Positions 16,705 through 24,627 of a stretch of 52,426 nucleotides of DNA are shown piece by piece. The notes under the pieces were generated by a model. That model did no database searches. It saw only the letters and a program-made list of their open reading frames with translations, and was not told where the DNA came from. The stretch lies in contig CANFYZ010000015.1 in assembly GCA_947451385.1 (NCBI GenBank), positions 1 through 52,426 on the forward strand, written 5' to 3'. Origin of the DNA: Comamonadaceae bacterium (lineage in GTDB: Bacteria > Pseudomonadota > Gammaproteobacteria > Burkholderiales > Burkholderiaceae_C). How positions within the stretch are numbered: position 1 is the first letter of the stretch; every line of letters begins with the position of its first letter. The position numbers and the translations under genes are program-made.

Positions 16705-16744
16705 GGTCAGGCAGTCAGGCGGTCACGTGGTCAGGCGTTCAGGC
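16705..16744. repeat. Five-unit imperfect 8-bp tandem repeat (GGTCAGGC)
   Basis: Units at 16705-16712 (GGTCAGGC), 16713-16720 (AGTCAGGC), 16721-16728 (GGTCACGT), 16729-16736 (GGTCAGGC) and 16737-16744 (GTTCAGGC). The array lies between the convergent SulP and DUF429 genes and runs into the last codons of the latter, whose stop is at 16739-16741. It could be a slippage-prone tract; no function is evident. Confidence 0.65.
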
Positions 16745-17557
16745 GCTGACGATCCAGCCTTCTAAAGGATCGAAGTCCGGTAAGCCATAGCCGGGATGCG
16801 TCGCCTTCAATTGATGCTGCTGTGCGGCCCAGGCCGCTTGCATCAGGCAGAGCGTGGCATCCAGTGAATCGCCAGAGGGGTCTTGCACCAATTCTTCAGA
16901 CAAGACCGTGCTCAGTTTCAGGCGCAGCCCCAACCGGGTTTGGCCCCGCTCCAGCGCGCTGAGCACGTCTTTGCGGGCGAGCAGACGCTCGGGCGTTTGT
17001 TTGGCTTTGTCGTCACTCTTGTAGCTGCGCTGGCCCAAAATTTCACGCGCCAGCAAACCAGGATACGCCTCCAGCGCCACTCTGTGCGGGTCGCCAGGGT
17101 GCAAGCCGGGCAAGGACACGCCGGCCTCCAACAGCAAAGGCACCCCTGCATGCAGCATGAAAGCCACGGGCGGATTGACCCATTTCATGGAGGGGCTGGA
17201 ACCCGCAGGTCCATCGGTTTGCCGGTGTGCAAACTTGCGGCCCACGGGGCGCGCGTTGCAAAAAGCAGCAAACTCATGGCGAATCGTCTCCCGGCTCAAG
17301 CTGGCGTAATGCCGCATGCAAGCCGCCCACTCCAAAGGCCAGCCCAATGTGGCGACCAGCTCACGCGGCAGACCGAAGGGCAAATCAAAGCCGCCGACCC
17401 AAGCGCGGGGCTCGGCCAACCAGTGGCCCAATTCGGGCAAGGTAGAGAATGTTTGCAGTTGCAGCAGCCGGACTTGGCCGGGCTGCCTATCGCCAAGCGC
17501 CAGCACAATCGGTTTGCGCCGGCTGGGGCTGCTGGTGAAGTCGCAGCCGATCAACAT
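16739..17557 (-). CDS. DUF429 family protein (predicted RNase H-like nuclease)
   Basis: A 272-residue cytoplasmic protein. DUF429 members are predicted from fold to be RNase H-like nucleases, but no reaction is established. It begins MLIGCDFTSSPSRRKPIVLA, with the acidic residue of strand 1 (D6) that the fold uses for metal binding. Further conserved-looking segments are GGFDLPFGLPRELV, EAYPGLLARE, the basic SYKSDDKAKQTPERLLARK, and GDSLDATLCLMQAAWAA with another conserved Asp pair near the C-terminus. It starts 7 bp after the BLUF gene stop and is the last gene of the nudB-to-DUF429 string. Confidence 0.8.
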   Translation of the reverse strand: MLIGCDFTSSPSRRKPIVLALGDRQPGQVRLLQLQTFSTLPELGHWLAEPRAWVGGFDLPFGLPRELVATLGWPLEWAACMRHYASLSRETIRHEFAAFCNARPVGRKFAHRQTDGPAGSSPSMKWVNPPVAFMLHAGVPLLLEAGVSLPGLHPGDPHRVALEAYPGLLAREILGQRSYKSDDKAKQTPERLLARKDVLSALERGQTRLGLRLKLSTVLSEELVQDPSGDSLDATLCLMQAAWAAQQHQLKATHPGYGLPDFDPLEGWIVSA

Positions 17558-17564
17558 GCCGAAA

Positions 17565-17987
17565 TCAGGAACGGCCGATGATGGAGGCCGTGGCCATCAA
17601 CTCTTCGAGCAAGGCCATGGACACCGAACCCGACACGCTGTAGGGGTCCAGCTCGGCGCGCTCAGAGTATTTGAGCAAGATGCTGGTGTTCACCCGGGTC
17701 ACGTCCACCTGGCCCATGGTCCAGCCGCTGTAGCGGCGCTCGGAAATTTCTTGGTAATGCAACAGGATCACGTCTTTGTGGCGCGGGTCCTTTTGGATGT
17801 GTGCATACAGTTCGCTGACGGCGGCGCGGCCCCCTTCGATGGCCTGCAAAAAAATGCCCCCGCCGTAGCACAGGATGCCAGTGATCCCCCCAGCCGGGTT
17901 GAATTGCCGCGATTGACCCAGAATGTTTTCAATGGTTTCGGGCCCCGCATCCACAGCGCGACTCGCATACAGCAGGCGTACCAACAT
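17565..17987 (-). CDS. BLUF-domain blue-light sensor, single domain
   Basis: A 140-residue flavin-based photoreceptor. The key residues of the photocycle are all present: Y7 (LLYASRA), N30 (FNPAGGITGIL) and Q48 (FLQAIEG), with the semi-conserved W89 and M91 (YSGWTMG). It has no output domain beyond a short C-terminal helical cap, so it probably signals through a protein partner, like PixD-type proteins. The ATG at 17987 has AAAGGA upstream; an alternative TTG lies at 17993. The start overlaps the folE stop region, so translation is coupled to GTP cyclohydrolase I. Confidence 0.93.
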   Translation of the reverse strand: MLVRLLYASRAVDAGPETIENILGQSRQFNPAGGITGILCYGGGIFLQAIEGGRAAVSELYAHIQKDPRHKDVILLHYQEISERRYSGWTMGQVDVTRVNTSILLKYSERAELDPYSVSGSVSMALLEELMATASIIGRS

Positions 17988-17989
17988 GT

Positions 17990-18703
17990 TCAATCCTTTC
18001 GTGGAATCAAGGCCAAAAACTCACGGCGCAAATTGGCATCTTTCAAGAACACGCCGCGCATGACCGAGTTGATCATTTTGCTGTCCATGTCTTTGACGCC
18101 GCGCCAGCCCATGCAAAAGTGGCTGGCTTCCATGACGATGGCCAAACCATCAGGCTGGGTTTTGCGTTGAATCAGGTCGGCCAATTGAACCACGGCTTCT
18201 TCTTGAATTTGTGGGCGCCCCATGATCCATTCGGCCAGGCGGGCGTACTTGGACAAGCCGATCACATTGGTGTGCTCATTGGGCAACACGCCAATCCAAA
18301 TCTTGCCGATCACCGGGCAAAGGTGGTGGCTGCAGGCACTGCGCACGGTAATCGGGCCCACAATCATCAACTCATTCAGGTGCTCGGCATTGGGAAATTC
18401 TGTGATGTCGGGTGTCGGCTCATACCGCCCCTTGAAAACCTCTTTGAGGTACATCTTCGCCACACGACGCGCGGTGTTGTTCGTGTTGTGGTCGTTCTCG
18501 GTGTCAATCACCATGCTGTCCAGCACGCCCTTCATCTTGTCCGTCACCTCGTCCAAGAGCTGCTCCAGCTCACCCGGTTGGATGAAGTCGGCTATGTTGT
18601 CATTGGCGTTGTAGCGTTTACGTGCAGCCACAACCCGCTCGCGGATTTTGACCGACATGGGCGTGCCATGGTCTTGTAAAGAGACTGCGGGTGCATCTTT
18701 CAT
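17990..18703 (-). CDS. folE: GTP cyclohydrolase I
   Basis: Converts GTP to 7,8-dihydroneopterin triphosphate, the entry step to folate and pterins. In this 237-residue protein the zinc ligands are visible in SACSHHLCP (Cys and His) and in EASHFCMGWRGVKD (third-ligand Cys). The substrate-loop region VIGLSKYARLAEWIMGRPQIQE is intact. An N-terminal extension of about 50 residues precedes the core. It lies downstream of clsB with a 70-bp gap and is directly followed by the BLUF sensor. nudB, the next step of the pathway, is in the same gene string. Confidence 0.95.
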   Translation of the reverse strand: MKDAPAVSLQDHGTPMSVKIRERVVAARKRYNANDNIADFIQPGELEQLLDEVTDKMKGVLDSMVIDTENDHNTNNTARRVAKMYLKEVFKGRYEPTPDITEFPNAEHLNELMIVGPITVRSACSHHLCPVIGKIWIGVLPNEHTNVIGLSKYARLAEWIMGRPQIQEEAVVQLADLIQRKTQPDGLAIVMEASHFCMGWRGVKDMDSKMINSVMRGVFLKDANLRREFLALIPRKD

Positions 18704-18773
18704 GGCTTGTCATCGTTCTTAAACATGGCCCGCATCGTACCAGCGATTGATAGCACCCCTGGGGGTGGGGAAT

Positions 18774-20012
18774 TCAGTAACGCTTACCGGTCAATAGCAG
18801 GGCCAAACGCATCAAGCCGTAGGCCCCCCAATCCAAGACCCGTTGCAAGCGCGGTCGGCCGGCAAACTTGGCGGCTGCGATGGGGGTGCTTTCAAGCTCA
18901 ATGGCCCGGACCAAGCGAACATGCAATTGCTGGGCAAAGGGGCCGTCGGCCACCACCACATTGGCTTCGCGCGCCATCAACAAACTGATAGGGTCCAAGT
19001 TAGAGGATCCGACCGTGGCCCAGGGCCGGTCGTGGTGTGCATCGATCACAGCGACTTTGGCGTGCAAAAAGCTGGCCGTGTATTCATGAATTTCCACACC
19101 CGCAGCCAGCAAAGAACCATACACCGGTCGCACAGCGTGAAATTGCATAAAGTATTCATAGCGCCCTTGCAGCAGCAAACGCACTCGGACCCCGCGCCTG
19201 GCCGCATAGATCAGGGCACGGCGAACCTTACGCCCGGGCAAGAAATACGCGTTGGCAATCACAATCTCGTGTCGCGCCAAGGCAATCGCTTTGCAATAGG
19301 CTTTTTCAATTTGCCCCCGGTGCAGCAAATTGTCACGCAGCAGCAAGCCGGCCCGTGCCACCCGGGTGGGTGCCTCGCCCAGTGCGTCGGGCTCGGTCCA
19401 GGGCAAGTGCAGGCCGGCGGCTTTGAACGAGCTAAAGGCTTCTGGAAAATGACGCTGGCGCACATGACGCACCGCTTGGATGCGCCACCACAGCTGGGCC
19501 GTGGTCTCTTGCACTTGTTGCACCAAAGCCCCCTTGGCCCACACTGCAAAGTCCAGTCGCGGTTTCTCCAAGGCGCCGTGGGAGGGGTCGTAGTAATCAT
19601 CCAAGATGTTGATGCCGCCACAAAAAGCCACCTGGCCGTCCACCACACACAATTTGCGGTGCAAGCGGCGCCAACGGCTGGGGATCAACAAACCCAGCGA
19701 TCCCAATGGGGAATACACGCGCCACTCAATGCCCGCTTGCGCCAGACGCTGACGCCAGTCCTCGGTCAACGCGCCCGAACCCACCCCATCGACCACGACC
19801 CACACCCGCACGCCCCGTTGGGCGGCCCGGATCAAACTCTCAGCCACCTCGGCTCCGGCGCCATAGAAGTCAAAAATATAAGTTTCCAGATGGACATGGG
19901 ACCGTGCACTGTCGACCGCCGCCATGAGCGCCGCAAAATAGTCTTTCCCACCTTCCAGCAAACGGAGATGGTGGCCATCGCGAATGAAATGGCTGGCGTG
20001 GGTGTGTCGCAT
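18774..20012 (-). CDS. clsB: Cardiolipin synthase B-type phospholipase D family protein
   Basis: A 412-residue membrane-associated enzyme with two HKD phospholipase D motifs: HRKLCVVDG with downstream GGINI in the first half and HAKVAVID with GSSNLDPIS in the second. The N-terminal part HLETYIFDFYGAGAEVAESL and the length fit ClsB, which makes cardiolipin from phosphatidylglycerol and another phospholipid. There are no N-terminal transmembrane helices, unlike ClsA. It starts 8 bp after the EEP gene stop, so the two are probably co-transcribed. Confidence 0.88.
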   Translation of the reverse strand: MRHTHASHFIRDGHHLRLLEGGKDYFAALMAAVDSARSHVHLETYIFDFYGAGAEVAESLIRAAQRGVRVWVVVDGVGSGALTEDWRQRLAQAGIEWRVYSPLGSLGLLIPSRWRRLHRKLCVVDGQVAFCGGINILDDYYDPSHGALEKPRLDFAVWAKGALVQQVQETTAQLWWRIQAVRHVRQRHFPEAFSSFKAAGLHLPWTEPDALGEAPTRVARAGLLLRDNLLHRGQIEKAYCKAIALARHEIVIANAYFLPGRKVRRALIYAARRGVRVRLLLQGRYEYFMQFHAVRPVYGSLLAAGVEIHEYTASFLHAKVAVIDAHHDRPWATVGSSNLDPISLLMAREANVVVADGPFAQQLHVRLVRAIELESTPIAAAKFAGRPRLQRVLDWGAYGLMRLALLLTGKRY

Positions 20013-20020
20013 CAGCGCGG

Positions 20021-20779
20021 TCAGTCGAAATGAAACTCCGCCACCAAGGGCAGGTGGTCAGACATTTGGCGCCAAATTCGGCCATGCGGCACCATCACGC
20101 TGGTAGGCCGCAAACCGCGTGCATACACATGGTCGAGCTGCACGATCGGCAGCCTGGACGGGTAGGTCCAAGCCCTGGGCTGGGTCCACTCCACCAAACC
20201 GGCCCCCGCCATCATCTTGCCCACCCGCCGGCCCCAATCGTTGAAGTCGCCGGCCACCACAACCGGTTCATCCAGGCCAATTTCGCGTTCAATAAAGGCC
20301 AGCAGTTGCGTCACTTGGCGAATTCGGCTGGCCGGAATCAAGCCCAGGTGCACCACGATCACATGCACCGACCTGCCTTGCATCTGCACCTCAGCGTGCA
20401 GTAAGCCGCGCTGCTCTAAGCGGTGATCGGACATATCTTCGTGCTGATGTTTCAGCACCGGCCAGCGCGATAACAAAGCATTACCATGCTCACCGTGCGC
20501 CGTCACTGCGTTGGTTTTGTAGATGGCCTCGTAACCCTCTGGGGCCAGAAAATCCGCCTGAGGCAATTCAGGCCAACGCTTGAAATATTTTTCTTCTTTG
20601 CGATGCCCTTTGCGTACTTCTTGCAAACAGACCAGGTCGGCATCCAGTTGCTCGATCGCATGCCCGATGTTGTGAATCTCCAGTCGACGCACCGGCCCCA
20701 GGCCTTGCACCCCTTTATGAATGTTGTAGGTGGCGACTCGAAGGGTCTGCAACGAAGCAGCAAGGTGGGCGTTGGGCAT
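20021..20779 (-). CDS. Endonuclease/exonuclease/phosphatase family hydrolase
   Basis: A 252-residue member of the EEP superfamily. Motifs are TLRVATYNIHKGV (metal-binding Asn), DLVCLQEVRKG (catalytic Glu), VVAGDFNDWGRRVG (Asp/Asn) and QLDHVYARGL with a terminal SDHLPLVAEF (catalytic His). The family ranges from DNA nucleases to phospholipid phosphatases. Beside clsB, a lipid-related role is possible but unproven. The ATG at 20779 is chosen, so the gene overlaps the end of nudB and avoids a tail lying within the nudB gene. Confidence 0.85.
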   Translation of the reverse strand: MPNAHLAASLQTLRVATYNIHKGVQGLGPVRRLEIHNIGHAIEQLDADLVCLQEVRKGHRKEEKYFKRWPELPQADFLAPEGYEAIYKTNAVTAHGEHGNALLSRWPVLKHQHEDMSDHRLEQRGLLHAEVQMQGRSVHVIVVHLGLIPASRIRQVTQLLAFIEREIGLDEPVVVAGDFNDWGRRVGKMMAGAGLVEWTQPRAWTYPSRLPIVQLDHVYARGLRPTSVMVPHGRIWRQMSDHLPLVAEFHFD

Positions 20780-20787
20780 TCCGCACT

Positions 20788-21246
20788 TCAGGTTAAGTAG
20801 CGTGGCAACATCAAAATAGCCTCGGCATTGGAGGCTGAAAAACAGGTGTCCGCGGCATGTCGCCAAGGCAACCACTGCCATTCCGTGTGCTCTTTGTCAT
20901 GCAGCTGAACGGCTTGCGCCGTGGGCACGCAAAGACTAAAAACGCGCTCGGTGTTGTGAACCACATGGGGCGGGTAACGCCAGCGCCACTCGGGGTAAAT
21001 GGCATACACATTCTCCAAACCCCAATCCTGTAAACGGCAGTCTGCATGCAAGGCATCAATGCCGGTTTCTTCATGCACCTCGCGCACCGCCGTGCTCTGC
21101 CAATCTTCATGCTCGGCGTCTTTGCTGCCCGTCACCGATTGCCAGGTGCCTGAATCGGTGCGGCGAATCAGCAGCACGTCCAAGGCGGGCGTGTGAATCA
21201 CCACCAACACCGACTGCGGTATTTTGTAAATGCGTTCGTCAGGCAT
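20788..21246 (-). CDS. nudB: Dihydroneopterin triphosphate diphosphatase (Nudix)
   Basis: Removes pyrophosphate from dihydroneopterin triphosphate in folate synthesis, directly after FolE. The 152-residue protein has the Nudix box in GSKDAEHEDWQSTAVREVHEETGI (ending in REVHEETGI) and the NudB-like opening YKIPQSVLVVIHTPALDVLLIRR. The C-terminal HTEWQWLPWRHA segment also fits NudB. It is the first gene of the minus-strand string nudB-EEP-clsB-folE-BLUF-DUF429. In relatives nudB commonly follows aspS; here a five-gene block (21376-25518) separates them. Confidence 0.9.
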   Translation of the reverse strand: MPDERIYKIPQSVLVVIHTPALDVLLIRRTDSGTWQSVTGSKDAEHEDWQSTAVREVHEETGIDALHADCRLQDWGLENVYAIYPEWRWRYPPHVVHNTERVFSLCVPTAQAVQLHDKEHTEWQWLPWRHAADTCFSASNAEAILMLPRYLT

Positions 21247-21375
21247 GGTGAGGTGGCGGGTGGTGGTGGGACATCCTTGAGACTCATTCTAGCGATGACC
21301 CGCCATCTGCGGGATGGCAAACGCTGGCGTCCACAAAGTCCATCGGCAACGTGCATCGCCGCTTATGATGGGTCA

Positions 21376-22611
21376 ATGAATCCAGCCCCCATTTCAAACA
21401 CGCCAACGGCCATGACCGGTGGAACGGGCGCATCCGCCGCCAGCCTCAGTTGGTCCGAAAACGGCACCGAATGCCACGCCCTTTGGCGCTCTGAGCGCAA
21501 CGCGTCGCCGCCAAAACGGGTGGTCATCGCCGACGACACCCTGAACGCCGACTCAGCCTACCGCTTGGCCTGTGAAGGCACCGGTATGTTGTGGCGGGGC
21601 GACTTTCAAAATGCGCGCTTGTTGCTGCAAGCCATGATGCGTCGTGCCAATGCGCCGGCTAAACCGGGCAAAGTGCGCGCCAAATCGCGCGGCCATGAGG
21701 CCACGCCGGTCACCCCCCAACAAGCCTTTCATTTGCATCGCCAAGCGCAGTCGCAACGCGCACGCACCCTGTCGATGCTGTTGATTCCCCTGAATGCCGA
21801 CCGCTCCATCCCCCTGCGCCGCGCGCCCGATTTAAAGCAAGCCTGCGCAGAAGCTTGGGGCCCAGCGCAGGGCCATGCCAACACGGTCACCTCACTACGC
21901 GAATTGCTGGGCGTCGTGGGCGCTCACGAGTGGCACAAAAAAGGGATCGAGGTGACGGCCTTGGGGGGCGCACCGAACAACCGCATCTTCCCCAGCTATG
22001 GCGTTTTTTCGCCCGTGCGCGGCGAATATGTGTCGCTGGTCGCCAACGCGCCTATGCCTGCCGAGCATGGATTGGCCTTCGATATCGGGGTCGGCTCAGG
22101 TGTGTTGTCGGCCATGTTGTCGCGGCGCGGCGTGAAACGCATCGTGGCCACCGACAACGACCCGCGCGCCTTGGTCTGTGCTCGCGAGAACTTGGATCGC
22201 CTGGGAGCACTGAGCAAAGTGCAACTGGTGCAAGCCGATTTGTTCCCTGAAGGCCAAGCCCCCCTGATTGTGTGCAACCCGCCCTGGGTACCCGCCCGCG
22301 CCAATGCGCCCATTGAGCACGCGATTTATGACGAAAACAGCCAGATGCTGCGTGGCTTTTTGCAGGGCGTGCGCGCCCACCTGACACCGCAAGGTCAGGC
22401 CTGGTTGATCCTGTCGGATCTGGCCGAACACCTGGGCTTGCGCAGTCGCGATGAACTGCTGGGCTGGATCGCGCAAGCTGGCCTGGTCGTGCTGGGACGC
22501 GACGACATTCGCCCCAGCCACGCCAAAGCCATGGACAAAGAAGACCCCTTGCACGCCGCGCGCTCGGCCGAAGTGACTTCGTTGTGGCGATTGGGCCTTC
22601 TGGCGGCTTAA
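21376..22611 (+). CDS. Class I SAM-dependent methyltransferase with NPPW motif
   Basis: A 411-residue protein. The C-terminal half is a Rossmann methyltransferase: FDIGVGSGVLSAMLSRRG (motif I), IVATDNDPRALVCARENL and ICNPPWVPA. NPPW/NPPY motifs mark enzymes that methylate planar amides or bases, such as PrmC or N6-adenine enzymes. The N-terminal half, about 200 residues, is not one I recognise and may bind the substrate; it includes RACEGTGMLWRGDFQNARLLLQ-like helices and a basic tract. A TATGAT hexamer at 21364-21369 lies just 6 bp before the start and might give a nearly leaderless mRNA. The substrate is unknown. Confidence 0.8.
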   Translation: MNPAPISNTPTAMTGGTGASAASLSWSENGTECHALWRSERNASPPKRVVIADDTLNADSAYRLACEGTGMLWRGDFQNARLLLQAMMRRANAPAKPGKVRAKSRGHEATPVTPQQAFHLHRQAQSQRARTLSMLLIPLNADRSIPLRRAPDLKQACAEAWGPAQGHANTVTSLRELLGVVGAHEWHKKGIEVTALGGAPNNRIFPSYGVFSPVRGEYVSLVANAPMPAEHGLAFDIGVGSGVLSAMLSRRGVKRIVATDNDPRALVCARENLDRLGALSKVQLVQADLFPEGQAPLIVCNPPWVPARANAPIEHAIYDENSQMLRGFLQGVRAHLTPQGQAWLILSDLAEHLGLRSRDELLGWIAQAGLVVLGRDDIRPSHAKAMDKEDPLHAARSAEVTSLWRLGLLAA

Positions 22612-22654
22612 GAAACTCGGCGCACGGTCTGGAAAACGGGCTAACATTCAGCAC

Positions 22655-23350
22655 ATGATCACCGTTCACCATCTGGAAACATCGCGTTCTCAACGTATTC
22701 TGTGGCTGCTGGAAGAGTTGGGCTTGCCCTACGAACTGCAGGTTTACGCCCGTGACCCCGTCACGCGTTTGGCTCCGGCTGCGCTGAAAAAGATTCACCC
22801 TCTGGGCAAATCACCGGTCATCACCGATGGCGAGCAGGTGATCGCCGAATCGGGGGCGATCATCGAGTACCTGGTCGAAACCTATGGCCAAGTCAGTGCC
22901 ACAGACTTGCAACACCTGAACCCCGATCGCGGCAGTCCGGCGCATTTTCAAAATCGCTTTTGGATGCACTACGCCGAAGGCTCGCTGATGAACTGGTTGG
23001 TGATGAAGTTGGTGTTTGGCGCCATTCCTACCCGCCCCATGCCCTTCTTTGTGAAGCCGATTGCGCGGGCCATTTGCAACAATGTGCAAACCCAATTGAT
23101 CGACCCGAATCTGAAAACCGCTTTGATCTTCATGGAAGACCACCTGCGTCAGAACACATGGTTCACCGGTGAGCACCTGGCGATGGCCGATTTTCAAATG
23201 AGCTTTGCGGTCGAAGCCGCCCTGCTGCGTGGCGGCGATACCACCGCCTATCCGCATGTGCAGGCCTACAAAGAACGGATCAACGCCCGCCCAGCTTACC
23301 AACGCGCGATTGCAAAAGGTGGGCCGGTGCTGATGAAGCCTGCGGCCTGA
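22655..23350 (+). CDS. Glutathione S-transferase family protein
   Basis: A 231-residue cytosolic GST. The N-terminal thioredoxin-like domain begins MITVHHLETSRSQRILWLLEELG, where S9/S11 near the start is the likely glutathione-activating Ser. The glutathione-binding LGKSPVITDGEQVIAESGAIIEYL segment follows. The C-terminal helical domain contains WFTGEHLAMADFQMSFAVEAA, the N-capping motif of the family. It stands 43 bp after the methyltransferase on the same strand. The substrate is unknown. Confidence 0.92.
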   Translation: MITVHHLETSRSQRILWLLEELGLPYELQVYARDPVTRLAPAALKKIHPLGKSPVITDGEQVIAESGAIIEYLVETYGQVSATDLQHLNPDRGSPAHFQNRFWMHYAEGSLMNWLVMKLVFGAIPTRPMPFFVKPIARAICNNVQTQLIDPNLKTALIFMEDHLRQNTWFTGEHLAMADFQMSFAVEAALLRGGDTTAYPHVQAYKERINARPAYQRAIAKGGPVLMKPAA

Positions 23351-23357
23351 ACTCGCC

Positions 23358-23981
23358 ATGCGTCCTGCGCGGGTTGAAGCTGACCAGGTGGGCTTTGGCT
23401 TTAACCCTGCCCAACCGTTGTTCAGTGGATTGAGCTTTAGCCTACCGGCTTCCGGCGTCTCTTTGATTCAGGGCGGCGAGAGCCGGGGCAAGTCCACCCT
23501 GCTGCGCCTGCTGGCCGGGCAACTGCAACCCCAAACGGGCACTTTGCGCATGAACGGACTGGCCATGGTCGAGCCTGCGCTGAAGCCCCTCATCTATGCC
23601 CATGACCCGCGCCTGCCGCACTGGCATGAACTCACGCCGACGGCCTTCTTTGCGCAGTTGGCTGCACAGTACCCGGGCTTTGATGACGCCAAGGTCAACC
23701 CCTTGTTGGAACACCTGCAACTGGCCGAACACGCGCACAAAGCCATGTACATGCTGTCGACCGGCAGCAAACGCAAAGTCAGCTGGGTGGCCGCCATGGT
23801 CTGCGGCGCGGACCTGTTGCTGATGGACGAACCTTTTGCCGCCCTCGACCTGACCAGCATCCGGAAACTGCACCAACTCCTCGCCGCCTGGTCGCAAGAT
23901 CATTCCAGTGCCTGGGTGCTGGCCGACTACCAAGCACCGGGCACGGTCCCCTTGGCTGCCGTGATTGATCTGGGCGATTGA
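23358..23981 (+). CDS. ABC-type ATPase with degenerate motifs (CcmA-like)
   Basis: A 207-residue stand-alone ATP-binding subunit. Walker A is GGESRGKST (the usual Gly before xGKS is Ser), the signature is LSTGSKRKV and Walker B is LLLMDEPFAALD. The switch-His position, expected about 30 residues after Walker B, reads VLADYQAPG, so the His appears to be Tyr. Overall size and spacing resemble CcmA-type exporters, but no ccmB-like permease is adjacent. The next gene encodes a single-helix protein that could be a partner. The start is ATG 23358, 7 bp after the GST stop. Confidence 0.8.
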   Translation: MRPARVEADQVGFGFNPAQPLFSGLSFSLPASGVSLIQGGESRGKSTLLRLLAGQLQPQTGTLRMNGLAMVEPALKPLIYAHDPRLPHWHELTPTAFFAQLAAQYPGFDDAKVNPLLEHLQLAEHAHKAMYMLSTGSKRKVSWVAAMVCGADLLLMDEPFAALDLTSIRKLHQLLAAWSQDHSSAWVLADYQAPGTVPLAAVIDLGD

Positions 23982-24008
23982 GCCTTTCTCTATGAACACA
24001 TTCGCCAC

Positions 24009-24620
24009 ATGAGCATTGAATTCTGGGTCCTTTTGTCCATCCTGGCCCTGACCGGCTGGATGCACCAATCCAAGTTACAAGAGCAGCGCAAAGCCCTGTT
24101 GGCGCGCCAACTTCAGCCCTACCAAATCGAAAAGTTGATGGAGACCTTGGTCGAAGGGTATTTGCGCGCCCTGGGCGAGCCCGATCCAGCCCAGCAGGCG
24201 CAGCTTTGGTCGCTGCTCAACAGCACGGAAGAAACCCTGAAGGTGCAGTTCCAACATTTTGTGCTGGACTTTTCTCAACTGGACGCCGCCAGCACCCAGT
24301 TGAGTCAATGGACGGTCTCTGTACCCTACGTCGAAAAAATGGCACCGCAATCGATGTTTGACATGCGCAAAGTCTTCAGCATTCATGCACAGGGGCTCAG
24401 CCGCGGTATTGAAAATTTGGGTCAGCGCAGCGCCAAAGACAAGGCCTTCACCATCACGGCCGAAATACTCTTGATGCAACACAGCTGCCATTGGTTTTGT
24501 AAATCTAAAACCGTGGCCTCAGCCCGCATGCTGGCCCGGCATCAAACCACCTACCCTCAGCTGTTGGCGGCCGTCTCGCCCGAAACCCGGCAGGCATACC
24601 TGAAGCTGGTGGGCGGTTGA
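24009..24620 (+). CDS. Unknown protein with N-terminal membrane anchor
   Basis: I do not recognise this 203-residue protein. A single hydrophobic helix (residues 4-18, EFWVLLSILALTGWM) is followed by a charged, mostly helical soluble region rich in Gln and Leu (LQEQRKALLARQLQPYQIEKLMETLVEGYLRALGE region). Two Cys in QHSCHWFCKSK lie near the C-terminus and might bind metal or form a disulfide. It follows the ABC ATPase gene by 27 bp on the same strand and is convergent with the sterol-desaturase gene. Co-occurrence with the ATPase is the only clue to function. Confidence 0.6.
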   Translation: MSIEFWVLLSILALTGWMHQSKLQEQRKALLARQLQPYQIEKLMETLVEGYLRALGEPDPAQQAQLWSLLNSTEETLKVQFQHFVLDFSQLDAASTQLSQWTVSVPYVEKMAPQSMFDMRKVFSIHAQGLSRGIENLGQRSAKDKAFTITAEILLMQHSCHWFCKSKTVASARMLARHQTTYPQLLAAVSPETRQAYLKLVGG

Positions 24621-24627
24621 ACCGCGG

